A stretch of DNA of 19,028 nt from JALZAA01 sp036005605 (GTDB lineage Bacteria; Actinomycetota; Acidimicrobiia; IMCC26256; JACDBD01): the NCBI GenBank assembly GCA_036005605.1, contig DASYQJ010000062.1, forward strand, positions 1-19,028. The letters run 5' to 3'. The notes below the pieces were generated by a model. The model saw only the letters and a list, made by a program, of their open reading frames with translations. It did not search any database and was not told the origin of the DNA. Below, piece by piece: positions 7,583 to 14,824 of this stretch. Position 1 is the stretch's first letter. Each line of letters opens with the position of its first letter. The position numbers and the translations under genes are program-made.

Positions 7583-8176
7583 TCAGTAGAGCCAGGGATC
7601 CCGCAGGTCGCTGTACTCGACGTGCGCCATCAGCTTCTCGAAATTGTCAGCCTGCGCCGCGAGCTCCGCGGGTGGCTCCTTCTTCTCGCCCTCACGCGCC
7701 TCTGCTTCGCTCGTGAAGTAGTTGGCCTCGGTGTAGCTATCGGGCCCGGTCCAGACCCGGACGCCGCCGATGAGATCGGGCCGCCACGATGCCGCAACCC
7801 CCTCGAAGCCAGCGTCCAGCGCGTGTAACTGGTCGCGGTCGGCGCTCCCCCGCATGATCTGCACGAAGCCGGCGTCGTTCGACCCGCCGCCGAGGAACGT
7901 CTCGACGTCCTCAGAATCGGTGAACGTGACGTCGCCGGCGAAGCACTTCTCCGTCTCGGCCCACCAGCGACCCTGCTCCGGGCGCTCGCTGTTCGCCTTC
8001 GCAGCTGCGGCCGACTCGAAACGGGCAAACGCGAACCCGTAGCCGTCGTCGGTCACGCCGGCGGTGGATCCGAGGAAACCCGTCGCCCCCGGCCTCAGGT
8101 CGCTCATCCACTGGTCCATCTGACGGTGCAGGCCCTCACGATCAGACACTCGCCCTTCGATCAACTGCACGAACAT
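7583..8176 (-). CDS. Duplicated dimeric alpha-beta barrel (ABM-like) protein
   Basis: A protein of 197 residues starting at ATG 8176, which is preceded by GGAGGTGG. Upstream codons in the same frame look non-coding. It contains two copies of a ferredoxin-like unit. Copy 1 starts FVQLIEGRVSDREGLHRQ and includes GYGFAFARFESAAAA. Copy 2 (from about residue 102) starts FVQIMRGSADRDQLHAL and includes SYTEANYFTSEAEA. This is the pattern of antibiotic-biosynthesis-monooxygenase/stress-responsive barrel proteins, where two units pair to form one barrel. Most members act as small oxygenases or have unknown roles, and no cofactor residues can be assigned here. It is divergent from the gene at 8290 with about 110 bp between. 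Confidence 0.78.
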   Translation of the reverse strand: MFVQLIEGRVSDREGLHRQMDQWMSDLRPGATGFLGSTAGVTDDGYGFAFARFESAAAAKANSERPEQGRWWAETEKCFAGDVTFTDSEDVETFLGGGSNDAGFVQIMRGSADRDQLHALDAGFEGVAASWRPDLIGGVRVWTGPDSYTEANYFTSEAEAREGEKKEPPAELAAQADNFEKLMAHVEYSDLRDPWLY

Positions 8177-8289
8177 CCCCACCACCTCCAAGCGTTGACT
8201 CCACGTCGAATGATCGTCCCGTACCGGGATAACCGCAACCGGCTCATGGCCGATCGACGTAGCGTGACGGACGTCGGGAGGTCGGAGCG

Positions 8290-8754
8290 ATGCAGCAGGC
8301 ATTCGTGTTCGAGAAGGTGGCCGTCCTCGTCCGGACGTGGCACGAGCCAATGGAGCCGCCCGAGCGCGGCGCACGGGTGGAGGTGCGTCTGCTCACCGAC
8401 GAGCCGCGACGAGGCTCGCCGTCAGCGGCGCAACGCGTTGTGATCGATCAGCCCGTCTTCCGCGCCGACCTGTTCGATCAGGTCGACGGCCCGCCCGGCA
8501 ACCTCCGGAGCGCGCACTTCCATCCGCGCTTCGAGGGGGTCGAGCCGTGTGACCGGCACTGGCGCGACGAGATTCGCGCCGATCCCACCGGCTGGCTCGA
8601 GGCGCAGCTCGGTGACCTTCGCGGGCTCCTCGAGGAGTCCGGCGTCGACGTCACCGACGCGCCCTGGTTGGAAGATGATGCGGCCGCGCTTCGTGCCGCA
8701 GTCCCGAGCATCGTGGCCGCGGTCGACGCGGCGTGGGACGCGGTCCGAGCCTGA
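8290..8754 (+). CDS. Hypothetical protein (154 residues) with His-rich centre
   Basis: ATG 8290 follows GGGAGGTCGGAG, a good ribosome-binding site. The first half is beta-rich (FVFEKVAVLVRTW, ARVEVRLLTDEP). A central segment SAHFHPRFEGVEPCDRHW (about 82-99) concentrates His and Cys residues and could bind metal. The last third is helical (LEAQLGDLRGLLEESG, then an Ala-rich helix). No signal peptide or membrane helix is seen. I recognise no family. It is transcribed divergently from the dimeric-barrel gene and converges with the small basic-protein gene at 8773. Codon usage is typical of the window, so it is likely a real cytoplasmic protein. Confidence 0.7.
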   Translation: MQQAFVFEKVAVLVRTWHEPMEPPERGARVEVRLLTDEPRRGSPSAAQRVVIDQPVFRADLFDQVDGPPGNLRSAHFHPRFEGVEPCDRHWRDEIRADPTGWLEAQLGDLRGLLEESGVDVTDAPWLEDDAAALRAAVPSIVAAVDAAWDAVRA

Positions 8755-8764
8755 AGCGCGACGA

Positions 8765-8784
8765 GCCGGGGCTCAGCCCTCGGC
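8765..8784. terminator. Possible bidirectional hairpin between convergent genes
   Basis: GCCGGGG (8765-8771) can pair with CCCTCGG-type sequence (8778-8784), giving a seven-pair stem with one G-U pair and a six-base loop. It sits at the junction of the convergent genes ending at 8754 and 8773 and overlaps the last codons of the latter. No T-run follows on either strand, so terminator function is uncertain. Confidence 0.25.
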
Positions 8785-8964
8785 GGTGTCGAGGCGCTCC
8801 GGCTCGGTGGCCGGGGGCGCTTCGGGAGGCGCGGTCGTGCCACGCGTCTCCTCGGGCGACGGCACGCCATCGTGTTGCCGGCGTGCCCGCTTTGCGGCTT
8901 GCTTTTCCTGACGCTTTCGCTCGCGCTCGCGTTTCTCGAAGGAGGTGCGCTGGCGACCCGCCAT
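8773..8964 (-). CDS. Small basic coiled-coil-like protein (63 residues)
   Basis: ATG 8964 follows a near-perfect AAGGAG. The first half is extremely basic and helical: RTSFEKRERERKRQEKQAAK (residues about 6-25), then RARRQHD. The second half is a Pro/Glu/Thr-rich disordered tail. Small proteins with the SFEKR-RERKRQEK pattern occur widely in bacteria and often lie near cold-shock genes. Their function is unknown; nucleic-acid or ribosome binding is plausible from charge alone. It lies 72 bp downstream of the CspA-type gene on the same strand, so shared expression is likely. Confidence 0.75.
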   Translation of the reverse strand: MAGRQRTSFEKRERERKRQEKQAAKRARRQHDGVPSPEETRGTTAPPEAPPATEPERLDTAEG

Positions 8965-9036
8965 GAGTACTCCTTGTTCGCTCTCGAGGTGCCGGACAAC
9001 GACATCGCCGCTGCCCGGCGCCCCGCGTGAGCTTCG

Positions 9037-9240
9037 TCAGACGACTCGGACGTTCTGGGCTTCCTCGCCCTTACGGCCGGGGGCCACGTCGAACTCGACG
9101 CGCTGGCCGTCTTCGAGAGACCGGTAGCCATCGCCCTGAATCGCAGAGAAGTGGACAAACACGTCGTCCCCGCCTTCACGCTGGATGAAGCCGAAGCCCT
9201 TCTCCGAGTTGAACCATTTCACAGTGCCTTGCGTTGCCAT
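9037..9240 (-). CDS. CspA-family cold-shock protein
   Basis: A 67-residue cold-shock domain, the normal length for bacterial CspA proteins, which bind single-stranded RNA and DNA and melt RNA structure. GTVKWFNSEKGFGFI contains RNP1 (KGFGFI, 14-19), and VFVHF (27-31) is RNP2. The C-terminus has the usual GQRVEFDV and EEAQNVRVV. It is intact. The Shine-Dalgarno sequence AAGGA lies 11 bases before ATG 9240, farther than usual. The leader before the gene is long and intergenic, as in cold-regulated csp genes of other bacteria. It is followed by the small basic gene at 8773-8964. Confidence 0.97.
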   Translation of the reverse strand: MATQGTVKWFNSEKGFGFIQREGGDDVFVHFSAIQGDGYRSLEDGQRVEFDVAPGRKGEEAQNVRVV

Positions 9241-9474
9241 GTTGTTTGTTTTCCTTGGTTGTCATCCCGTCGCCGGTGTCAGCAGCCGGCAGGCGGGACG
9301 TGTTCAGTATCCATTCGGTGTCGTCGGGAGGAGCGAAGCGGACAGCTATCTCACTGGGGCGAACCGAATCCCCGGGACACTGCCCGCCAGGCGGGAGCGA
9401 CGAGAGAGATGGTCGAACCGGTGTTGTCGCATTCGCGCCGCGCCTAGGCGACCGAAGCTGACCTCGTCAGTGTA
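9241..9474 (-). promoter_or_regulatory. Candidate promoter and long 5' leader of the cold-shock gene
   Basis: No minus-strand gene precedes the cold-shock ATG for about 380 bp. On the minus strand, TACACT (9474-9469) resembles a -10 box, with CCGTTG 17 bases upstream as a weak -35. Transcription from there would give a leader of about 220 nucleotides, similar to thermosensing csp leaders elsewhere. A 10-bp palindrome (CGCCTAGGCG, 9441-9450) lies near its 5' end. The promoter is weakly supported; the presence of a long non-coding leader is better supported. Confidence 0.3.
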
Positions 9475-9620
9475 ACCCACCCACCCATCGCCAACGGCGT
9501 CATGCGAGCAGGGCGGCGGATCGGCCGTGAGCCCTTGGCGAGCCCAGGCGGTACCGGCGCTAGCGTCGGCACTGGTAGTGCGCTCGGATTTCAGCTCGCC
9601 GGAGGGGGTGGGGAGAAAGC
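9475..9620. other. Intergenic region upstream of the epimerase operon
   Basis: Together with the cold-shock leader this forms a gap of about 380 bp between divergent genes. Short open frames on the plus strand cross it, but they lack support from composition or ribosome-binding sites. It holds the inverted repeat at 9569-9581, an 8-bp palindrome CGCTAGCG (9558-9565) and the GGGGAG ribosome-binding site of the epimerase gene. Confidence 0.4.
9569..9581. promoter_or_regulatory. Inverted repeat upstream of the epimerase operon (possible operator)
   Basis: GCACT-GGT-AGTGC is a perfect 5+3+5 inverted repeat centred about 46 bp before the epimerase ATG. It follows an 8-bp palindrome (9558-9565). 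The position fits a repressor site over the promoter of the operon starting at 9621, but no regulator gene is present nearby to support it. Confidence 0.25.
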
Positions 9621-10742
9621 ATGCCGGTTGCGTCCACCGATCTCGGCCCCGTGCTCGTCACCGGCGCGTCGGGATTCATCGGCTCCTCGGTGGTCCGCGC
9701 CCTGCTGGACCGGGGTGCGCACGTCCGTGCCCTGATCGAGCCCGCACGGGACGACGTCAACCTCGCCGGTCTGGACGTCGAGCGAGTCGTCGGCGACATT
9801 CGGGACTCCGCCACGGTCGACGAGGCGGTCGACGGGATCTCGACGGTCTTCCACCTGGCCGCGGTCTATCGCTTCTGGGCCTCCGACCGGGACCTGTTCT
9901 ACGACGTGAACGTCGGCGGCACGATGAACGTCCTGCGCGCCACGACGAGATCGAAGTGCCGCCGGCTCGTCTACACGAGCACGGTCGCGACACTCGGCGT
10001 CGCCGAGAACGGCAGACCAGCCTCCGAGCAGTCTCTCGTGCACTTCGAGCACCTCTTCGGCCACTACAAGCGATCGAAATACCTCGCCGAGCACGAGGTC
10101 CTGCGCGCCGGCGCGAGCGGCCTCCCAGTCGTGCTGGTGCACCCGACGTTCCCCGTCGGCGAGGGCGATGCTGCGCCCACGCCGACCGGTCGCACGATCG
10201 TCGAGTTCCTGAACGGCCGCATTCCCGCCTACGTCGACACGGCGCTCAACGTCGTGCACGTCGACGACGTCGCCCGCGGCCACGTGCTGGCCGCCGAGGC
10301 CGGCCGCCTGGGCCACAGCTACATCCTGGGCGGCGAGAACATGTCGCTGCAGGGGATGCTGTCGACGCTGGCCGAGATCTGCGGCTTGGCGGCTCCCCGG
10401 GTCCGGTTGCATCCTCGAGTGGTGCTGCCGATCGTGCTGACCGCCGAATGGGCCGAGGCCGCCGTGCTCCGACGGGAGCCCACGCTCCCTTCCGAGCCGG
10501 TGCGCATGGCGACGACCCGCATGGAGTACGACGACAGCCGGGCGCGCAATGAGCTCGGGTACTCGAGCATTCCCGCCCGCGAGGCCCTCCTGCGCGCGGT
10601 GCGGTGGTACCTCGACCACGGATTCGTCAAGCCCGCCCGCGCCGAGCGGATCCGCCGGGTTCCGGAGCTCGCGCCAACGCCCGAGCTTGACCGGTCGGGC
10701 GGCACCGACGACTCGTACGTGCGGGAGCGGCTCGCGCAATGA
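9621..10742 (+). CDS. NAD-dependent epimerase/dehydratase, HpnA-like extended SDR
   Basis: A 373-residue extended short-chain dehydrogenase/reductase. The NAD-binding loop is GASGFIG (15-21), the catalytic pair is Y149-xxx-K153 (YKRSKYLAE) and the serine strand is VYTSTVATLG (117-126). The stretch TPTGRTIVEFLNGRIPAYVD, followed by NVVHVDDVARGH and YILGGENMSL, is close to what I recall of HpnA, the hopanoid-associated sugar epimerase. Many HpnA homologues act on other substrates. The ATG follows GGGGAG. It is the first gene of a four-gene operon, and its stop overlaps the aminotransferase start by four bases (ATGA). The SDR fold is certain; hopanoid involvement is inference because no squalene-hopene cyclase is in the window. 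Confidence 0.9.
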   Translation: MPVASTDLGPVLVTGASGFIGSSVVRALLDRGAHVRALIEPARDDVNLAGLDVERVVGDIRDSATVDEAVDGISTVFHLAAVYRFWASDRDLFYDVNVGGTMNVLRATTRSKCRRLVYTSTVATLGVAENGRPASEQSLVHFEHLFGHYKRSKYLAEHEVLRAGASGLPVVLVHPTFPVGEGDAAPTPTGRTIVEFLNGRIPAYVDTALNVVHVDDVARGHVLAAEAGRLGHSYILGGENMSLQGMLSTLAEICGLAAPRVRLHPRVVLPIVLTAEWAEAAVLRREPTLPSEPVRMATTRMEYDDSRARNELGYSSIPAREALLRAVRWYLDHGFVKPARAERIRRVPELAPTPELDRSGGTDDSYVRERLAQ

Positions 10743-12220
10743 CGGCGCTGCGACACGAGTTCGACGACGACTCCTCGCCCGGCGCGGCGGGCGCGCCGGA
10801 CGCGGCAAGCACTCCGAGCTCGGCGACGAGCAGCGACGGCTTCGATCTCGGCGCGCTGCTCGCCGAGCGCCGGCATGAGGCGTTCGCGCTGCACGAGCGC
10901 TTCATCAATCCGCAGATGCCGCGCGTGCTCCGCACGCTCGGCTTCGACCGCGAGTGGGTCCGGGCCGAGGGCCCGTATCTCGTCGATCGCGAGGGCAACG
11001 CGTACCTCGATTTCCTCGCCGGGTTCGGCGTGTTCGCCCTCGGGCGGTGCCATCCCGTCATCGAGCAGGCGCTGCAGGATGCGATGGAAGCCGACCTCCC
11101 GAACCTCGTGCAGATGGACTGCCCCCCACTCGCGGGGCTGCTCGCCGAAGCCCTCGTCGCCCGCATGCCCGACGACGCGTATCGGTGCTTCTTCACGAAC
11201 AGCGGGGCCGAGTCCATCGAGACGGTGCTCAAGTTCGCCCGTGGCGCGACCGGCCTCTCGCGAATCCTGTTCGCCGACCACGCGTTCCATGGACTGACCA
11301 CGGGCGCCCTGTCACTGAACGGAGGGCGCGAGTTCCGAGACGGGTTTGGTGATCTGCTCCCTGGCTGCCAGAGCGTCGCCTTCGGTGACCTCGACGCGCT
11401 GCGTCGCGAGCTGGAGGCCGGCGACGTCGCCGCGTTCGTCGTCGAGCCGATCCAAGGCAAGGGCGTCTTCGTCGCGCCCGACGACTATCTGCGCGAAGCC
11501 GCCGACCTGTGCCACCGGCACGGCGCGCTCCTCGCCGTCGACGAGGTCCAGACCGGGCTCGGGCGAACGGGCACGTTCTTCGCCTTCGAGCAGTGGGGCG
11601 TCGTTCCCGACATCGTCACGGTCGCCAAGGCACTGTCGGGCGGATACGTCCCCGTCGGCGCCGTCATCGCCAAGGCGCACGTCGTCGAGGCCGTCTTCGA
11701 CAAGATGGATCGAGCCGTCGTGCACAGCACGACGTTCGGCCAGAACGTGCTGGCGATGACCGCCGGCCTCGCAACGCTGCACACGATCGACGCCGAGCAC
11801 ATCGTCGAACGCGCTGCGAAGCGAGGGTCCCGGCTGCTCTCCGGCCTCCAGGCCCTCGAGGACCGGCACGAAGTGGTGCACGAGGTCAGAGGCCGGGGCC
11901 TCATGATCGGCATCGAGTTCCGCCGGCCGCGTTCGCGGCGACTCCGCGCGCAGTGGAGGATCCTGGAGACGATGCGCACCGGGCTCTTCACCCAGCTCGT
12001 CGTCGTGCCGCTCTTCCGCGACCATCGCATCCTCACCCAGGTCGCGGGCGACAACCAGAACATCCTCAAGATCCTCCCACCGCTCGTCATCACCGACGAG
12101 CACGCGGACTCGTTCGTCGACGCGCTCGATGCCGTCCTGACCAAGCTCGAGCGATCGCTGGGCCTGCTCTTCGGCGTCGGTCGGTCGCTCGCGATCCCGG
12201 CGATCAGAAAAGGACGGTAG
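10739..12220 (+). CDS. Class III PLP-dependent aminotransferase (HpnO-like candidate)
   Basis: A 493-residue aminotransferase of the ornithine/4-aminobutyrate class. It has NSGAESIE (154-161, PLP phosphate), HAFHGLTTGAL (181-191), the AVDEVQTGLGRTG segment (266-278; Asp268 faces the PLP ring) and the Schiff-base Lys297 in VAKALSGGYVPVGA. A disordered N-terminal extension of about 35 residues, rich in Ser, Ala and Asp, precedes the fold. A C-terminal stretch after residue 400 (LFTQLVVVPLFRDHRILTQV) is unlike acetylornithine aminotransferases and resembles what I recall of aminotransferases from hopanoid clusters, which make aminobacteriohopanetriol. Start ATG 10739 overlaps the epimerase stop. 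The class is certain; the substrate is unknown. Confidence 0.93.
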   Translation: MTALRHEFDDDSSPGAAGAPDAASTPSSATSSDGFDLGALLAERRHEAFALHERFINPQMPRVLRTLGFDREWVRAEGPYLVDREGNAYLDFLAGFGVFALGRCHPVIEQALQDAMEADLPNLVQMDCPPLAGLLAEALVARMPDDAYRCFFTNSGAESIETVLKFARGATGLSRILFADHAFHGLTTGALSLNGGREFRDGFGDLLPGCQSVAFGDLDALRRELEAGDVAAFVVEPIQGKGVFVAPDDYLREAADLCHRHGALLAVDEVQTGLGRTGTFFAFEQWGVVPDIVTVAKALSGGYVPVGAVIAKAHVVEAVFDKMDRAVVHSTTFGQNVLAMTAGLATLHTIDAEHIVERAAKRGSRLLSGLQALEDRHEVVHEVRGRGLMIGIEFRRPRSRRLRAQWRILETMRTGLFTQLVVVPLFRDHRILTQVAGDNQNILKILPPLVITDEHADSFVDALDAVLTKLERSLGLLFGVGRSLAIPAIRKGR

Positions 12221-12222
12221 CC

Positions 12223-12681
12223 ATGACCGACAAGTCGGCGTTCACGGACGAGGAGTGGCAGGAGCTCACGGAGGCGCCGCTGCTCGTGACGCTGGCGTTG
12301 TTCGCGGCGGGTGAGCACGGGCCGATCTCGATGGTCAAGGAGGCCAGCGCGAGCGCCCGCACCATCGCCCACCCTCCTGCCGGCGGCCCCGCCGACGAGC
12401 TGATCGCCGAGATCGCCAAGGAAGCCGAAGGCAAGGAAGCGCGCCACAACGCCCGTCAGCATCAGGTGGCGAACCTCGAGCAGGTGGTCGAAGCGTCGCT
12501 CGCCGACCTCGGCGGGGCGGCGACTGCGTTGCGCAAGCTCCCGAACGAGGAGGCCGCGCAGGTCGCCGGCTGGTTCGTCGATATCGCGAAGGCGGTCGCG
12601 GCAGCCGCGAAGACCGTCACCTCCGCCGAGCAGGAGACGATCGACAAGATCGCGGCGTTGTTCGAGATCCCGTCGTCGTGA
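12223..12681 (+). CDS. All-helical acidic protein of unknown function (152 residues)
   Basis: ATG 12223 follows AAAAGGACGG, two bases after the aminotransferase stop. The protein is predicted all-alpha and Ala/Glu-rich: EEWQELTEAPLLVTLALFAA, HGPISMVKEASASARTIAH, a charged middle and SAEQETIDKIAALFEIPSS at the end. It has no cysteine, signal peptide or true membrane helix. The fold style is reminiscent of TerB-like helical proteins, but I cannot assign a family. Its stop overlaps the P450 GTG start by four bases, so it is made together with enzymes on either side. A carrier, chaperone or regulatory subunit role is possible, but nothing in the sequence decides. Confidence 0.8.
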   Translation: MTDKSAFTDEEWQELTEAPLLVTLALFAAGEHGPISMVKEASASARTIAHPPAGGPADELIAEIAKEAEGKEARHNARQHQVANLEQVVEASLADLGGAATALRKLPNEEAAQVAGWFVDIAKAVAAAAKTVTSAEQETIDKIAALFEIPSS

Positions 12682-13883
12682 ACATCGACCTGCTCGACCC
12701 GGCGTCGTTCGCCGACGGCCAGCCGCACGAGCAGTTCCGCTGGCTGCGCGACAACGCACCCGTCTACCGGCACCCGGAGCCGGACGGTCCCGGGTTCTGG
12801 GCCGTCACGCGGTACGGCGACGTGCGCGACGTCGGGCGCGACCCGGAGCACTACTCGTCGATGCCGACGATCCTCATCCCGGATATCGCGGGCATCGACT
12901 TCGGCGATCACCAGATGATGATCACGTCGGACCCGCCGCGTCACACGCGGCTGCGCCGCATCATCAACAGCCAGTTCACGCCGCGGGCGGCGGAAGCACT
13001 GCGGTTGCGCATCGAGGAGCTCGCCGCCGAGATCATCGACGCCGTGATCGAGCGGGGCGAGTGCGACGCCGTCACCGACATCGCCGGCGAGATGCCGTCG
13101 TTCGTGATCGCCGAGCTGCTCGGCATCCCGCTCGACGACGGGCGCCAGCTGTATCACCTCACCGAGACCATCCACGCCGCGCCCGAGACCGTGCCCGAAG
13201 GCGCCGGGCTCACGGCGGTGATCGAGATGTTCAACTACGCCCGGCAGGTCGCCGAGGAGAAACGCGCGCATGCCGGCGACGACCTGGCGAGCCGGATCCT
13301 CGGCGCCGAGGTCGACGGCGAGCGCCTCGACGACATCGACTTCAACCTCTTCTTCCTGCTGCTCGTCGACGCCGGCGGCGACACCACCCGCAACCTCGTC
13401 GGCGGCGGGTTGGTGGCGCTCTTCGATCATCCCGACGAGCGCCGACGCCTCCGGGACGACCTCGACGGCATGCTCCCGAGCGCGGTCGACGAGATGCTGC
13501 GCTGGGTGAGCCCGGTGGTCTACATGCGCCGCACCGCGAAGCAGGACTGCGAGCTCGCCGGCACGCCGATCGCGACCGGCGACAAGGTCGTCATGTACTA
13601 CGGCTCCGCCAACCGCGACGAGCGCGCCTTCACCGAGCCGGACCGCTTCGACGTCGGACGAGCGCCGAACGACCAGATCGCGTTCGGGGGCGGCGGACCG
13701 CACTTCTGCCTCGGCTCGCACATCGCCCGCGTCGAGATCCAGGCGCTGCTCAGCGAGGTGCTCACGCGACTGCCCGACATCACCCCCGCCGGTCCCGCCG
13801 AGTGGCTCGCATCGAACTTCATCTCCGGCCCCAAGCACTTGCCGGTGCAGTTCACGCCGGCCAACGCCGCCACGCGCTCCTAG
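12678..13883 (+). CDS. Cytochrome P450
   Basis: A 401-residue soluble bacterial P450. Diagnostic motifs are the I-helix DAGGDTTRN (231-239, oxygen activation), the K-helix ExxR at E272-R275 (EMLR) and the heme loop FGGGGPHFCLG (336-346) with ligand Cys344. The I-helix and heme-loop style resembles the CYP124/125/142 group, which oxidises lipids and sterol side chains, but I cannot assign a family. The GTG start overlaps the preceding gene's stop (GTGA), so it belongs to the epimerase-aminotransferase operon. No ferredoxin or reductase gene is adjacent, so electrons must come from elsewhere. Its TAG stop shares CTAG with the stop of the convergent glycosyltransferase gene. Confidence 0.96.
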   Translation: MNIDLLDPASFADGQPHEQFRWLRDNAPVYRHPEPDGPGFWAVTRYGDVRDVGRDPEHYSSMPTILIPDIAGIDFGDHQMMITSDPPRHTRLRRIINSQFTPRAAEALRLRIEELAAEIIDAVIERGECDAVTDIAGEMPSFVIAELLGIPLDDGRQLYHLTETIHAAPETVPEGAGLTAVIEMFNYARQVAEEKRAHAGDDLASRILGAEVDGERLDDIDFNLFFLLLVDAGGDTTRNLVGGGLVALFDHPDERRRLRDDLDGMLPSAVDEMLRWVSPVVYMRRTAKQDCELAGTPIATGDKVVMYYGSANRDERAFTEPDRFDVGRAPNDQIAFGGGGPHFCLGSHIARVEIQALLSEVLTRLPDITPAGPAEWLASNFISGPKHLPVQFTPANAATRS

Positions 13884-14824
13884 CGCGTTCGACCTCGGGC
13901 CCTGTCCGCCACTGCGTACGTGGCGGCGAGCGCGTGCCCCGCACCCGGAACCGCCGACAAGGCGACTCCCGCCCGGTAACGAAGCGTCGGCCGCGCCGCG
14001 CAGACAGCCCGCAGCACCCGGTGCCCCCGACTGCGATCGGCGGCGAGCACACGCCGGCCGTTCTTCCACGCGCGGTTGAGGATCACCTCGTCGGTACCGG
14101 GACTCCTGCCGTACCACTTGAGCAGCACTCTCGCCCGGCTCTCGCATCGTGCCGCCGCGTATGCAGGGTTGCGCGCCGCGCCGGACGAAACAGTGCGGTA
14201 GTTCGCGAGCACGCCGGGCAGGAAACGGAACTCGTACCGGTCGGCGAGCCTCAGCCACATGTCGTAGTCCTCGTAGAACAGCGACTCGTCGTAGCCTCCG
14301 ACTGTCTCGAACACGTTCCGACGCGTCATCATCGTCGGCGACGTCATGAAATTGCCGCACTCGATCAAACGATCGAAGACTCGACCGTCGGCCGGGGGGC
14401 GACCCGACGGATACACCAACCCGATCTCTCGACCGCTCTCGTCGATCATCCGGACGTTGCCGAAGACTGCCGCCGCCCTTCCGTCGAGCTCCTGCCAGAA
14501 CCGGTACTGGCGCTCGATCTTGTCGGGCTCGTAGTAGTCGTCACCCGAGACAGTCGAGAGGAACTCCCCCCGGCAGACCCCCAGCGCAACGTTGCGAGTG
14601 GCGCAGATCCCGAGGTTGCGCCCATTGACGATGAGCCGGGCCTCCAAAGGGCTCTTGCTCAGCCACGCCTCGATCCGCTCGACGGTCCGGTCCGTCGAAC
14701 AGTCGTCGATGATGATGAGCTCGAAATCGTCGAACGTCTGCGCGGCGACGGAATCGAGACATTGCTCGACGAAAGGCTCGTGGTTGTACGTGAAGACGAT
14801 TTGGCTGACGGCGGGATTGGTCAC
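13880..14824 (-). CDS. Family 2 glycosyltransferase (GT-A fold)
   Basis: A 314-residue inverting GT2-type enzyme that should move a sugar from a nucleotide donor to an acceptor at the cytoplasmic face. The N-terminus SQIVFTYNHEPFVEQCLDS is typical. DDCSTD (40-45) and SGDD (93-96, DXD-like metal site) are present, and FYEDYDMWLRL (183-193) holds the catalytic ED pair. No membrane helices are seen, although the tail is basic. The start is a GTG whose GTGA overlaps the stop of the dioxygenase-like gene; the frame extends further upstream, but that part is a shadow of the dioxygenase gene. It is the last gene of a three-gene cluster. Donor and acceptor are unknown. Confidence 0.93.
   Translation of the reverse strand: MTNPAVSQIVFTYNHEPFVEQCLDSVAAQTFDDFELIIIDDCSTDRTVERIEAWLSKSPLEARLIVNGRNLGICATRNVALGVCRGEFLSTVSGDDYYEPDKIERQYRFWQELDGRAAAVFGNVRMIDESGREIGLVYPSGRPPADGRVFDRLIECGNFMTSPTMMTRRNVFETVGGYDESLFYEDYDMWLRLADRYEFRFLPGVLANYRTVSSGAARNPAYAAARCESRARVLLKWYGRSPGTDEVILNRAWKNGRRVLAADRSRGHRVLRAVCAARPTLRYRAGVALSAVPGAGHALAATYAVADRARGRTR

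Noticed and set aside
9151..9475. Plus-strand ORFs across the cold-shock gene and its leader
   Set aside because: They start inside the cold-shock gene antisense strand and have no ribosome-binding site or recognisable product.
12462..14360. Minus-strand open frame of 632 codons
   Set aside because: It runs opposite the P450 gene and across the glycosyltransferase gene in another frame; both have complete catalytic motifs.
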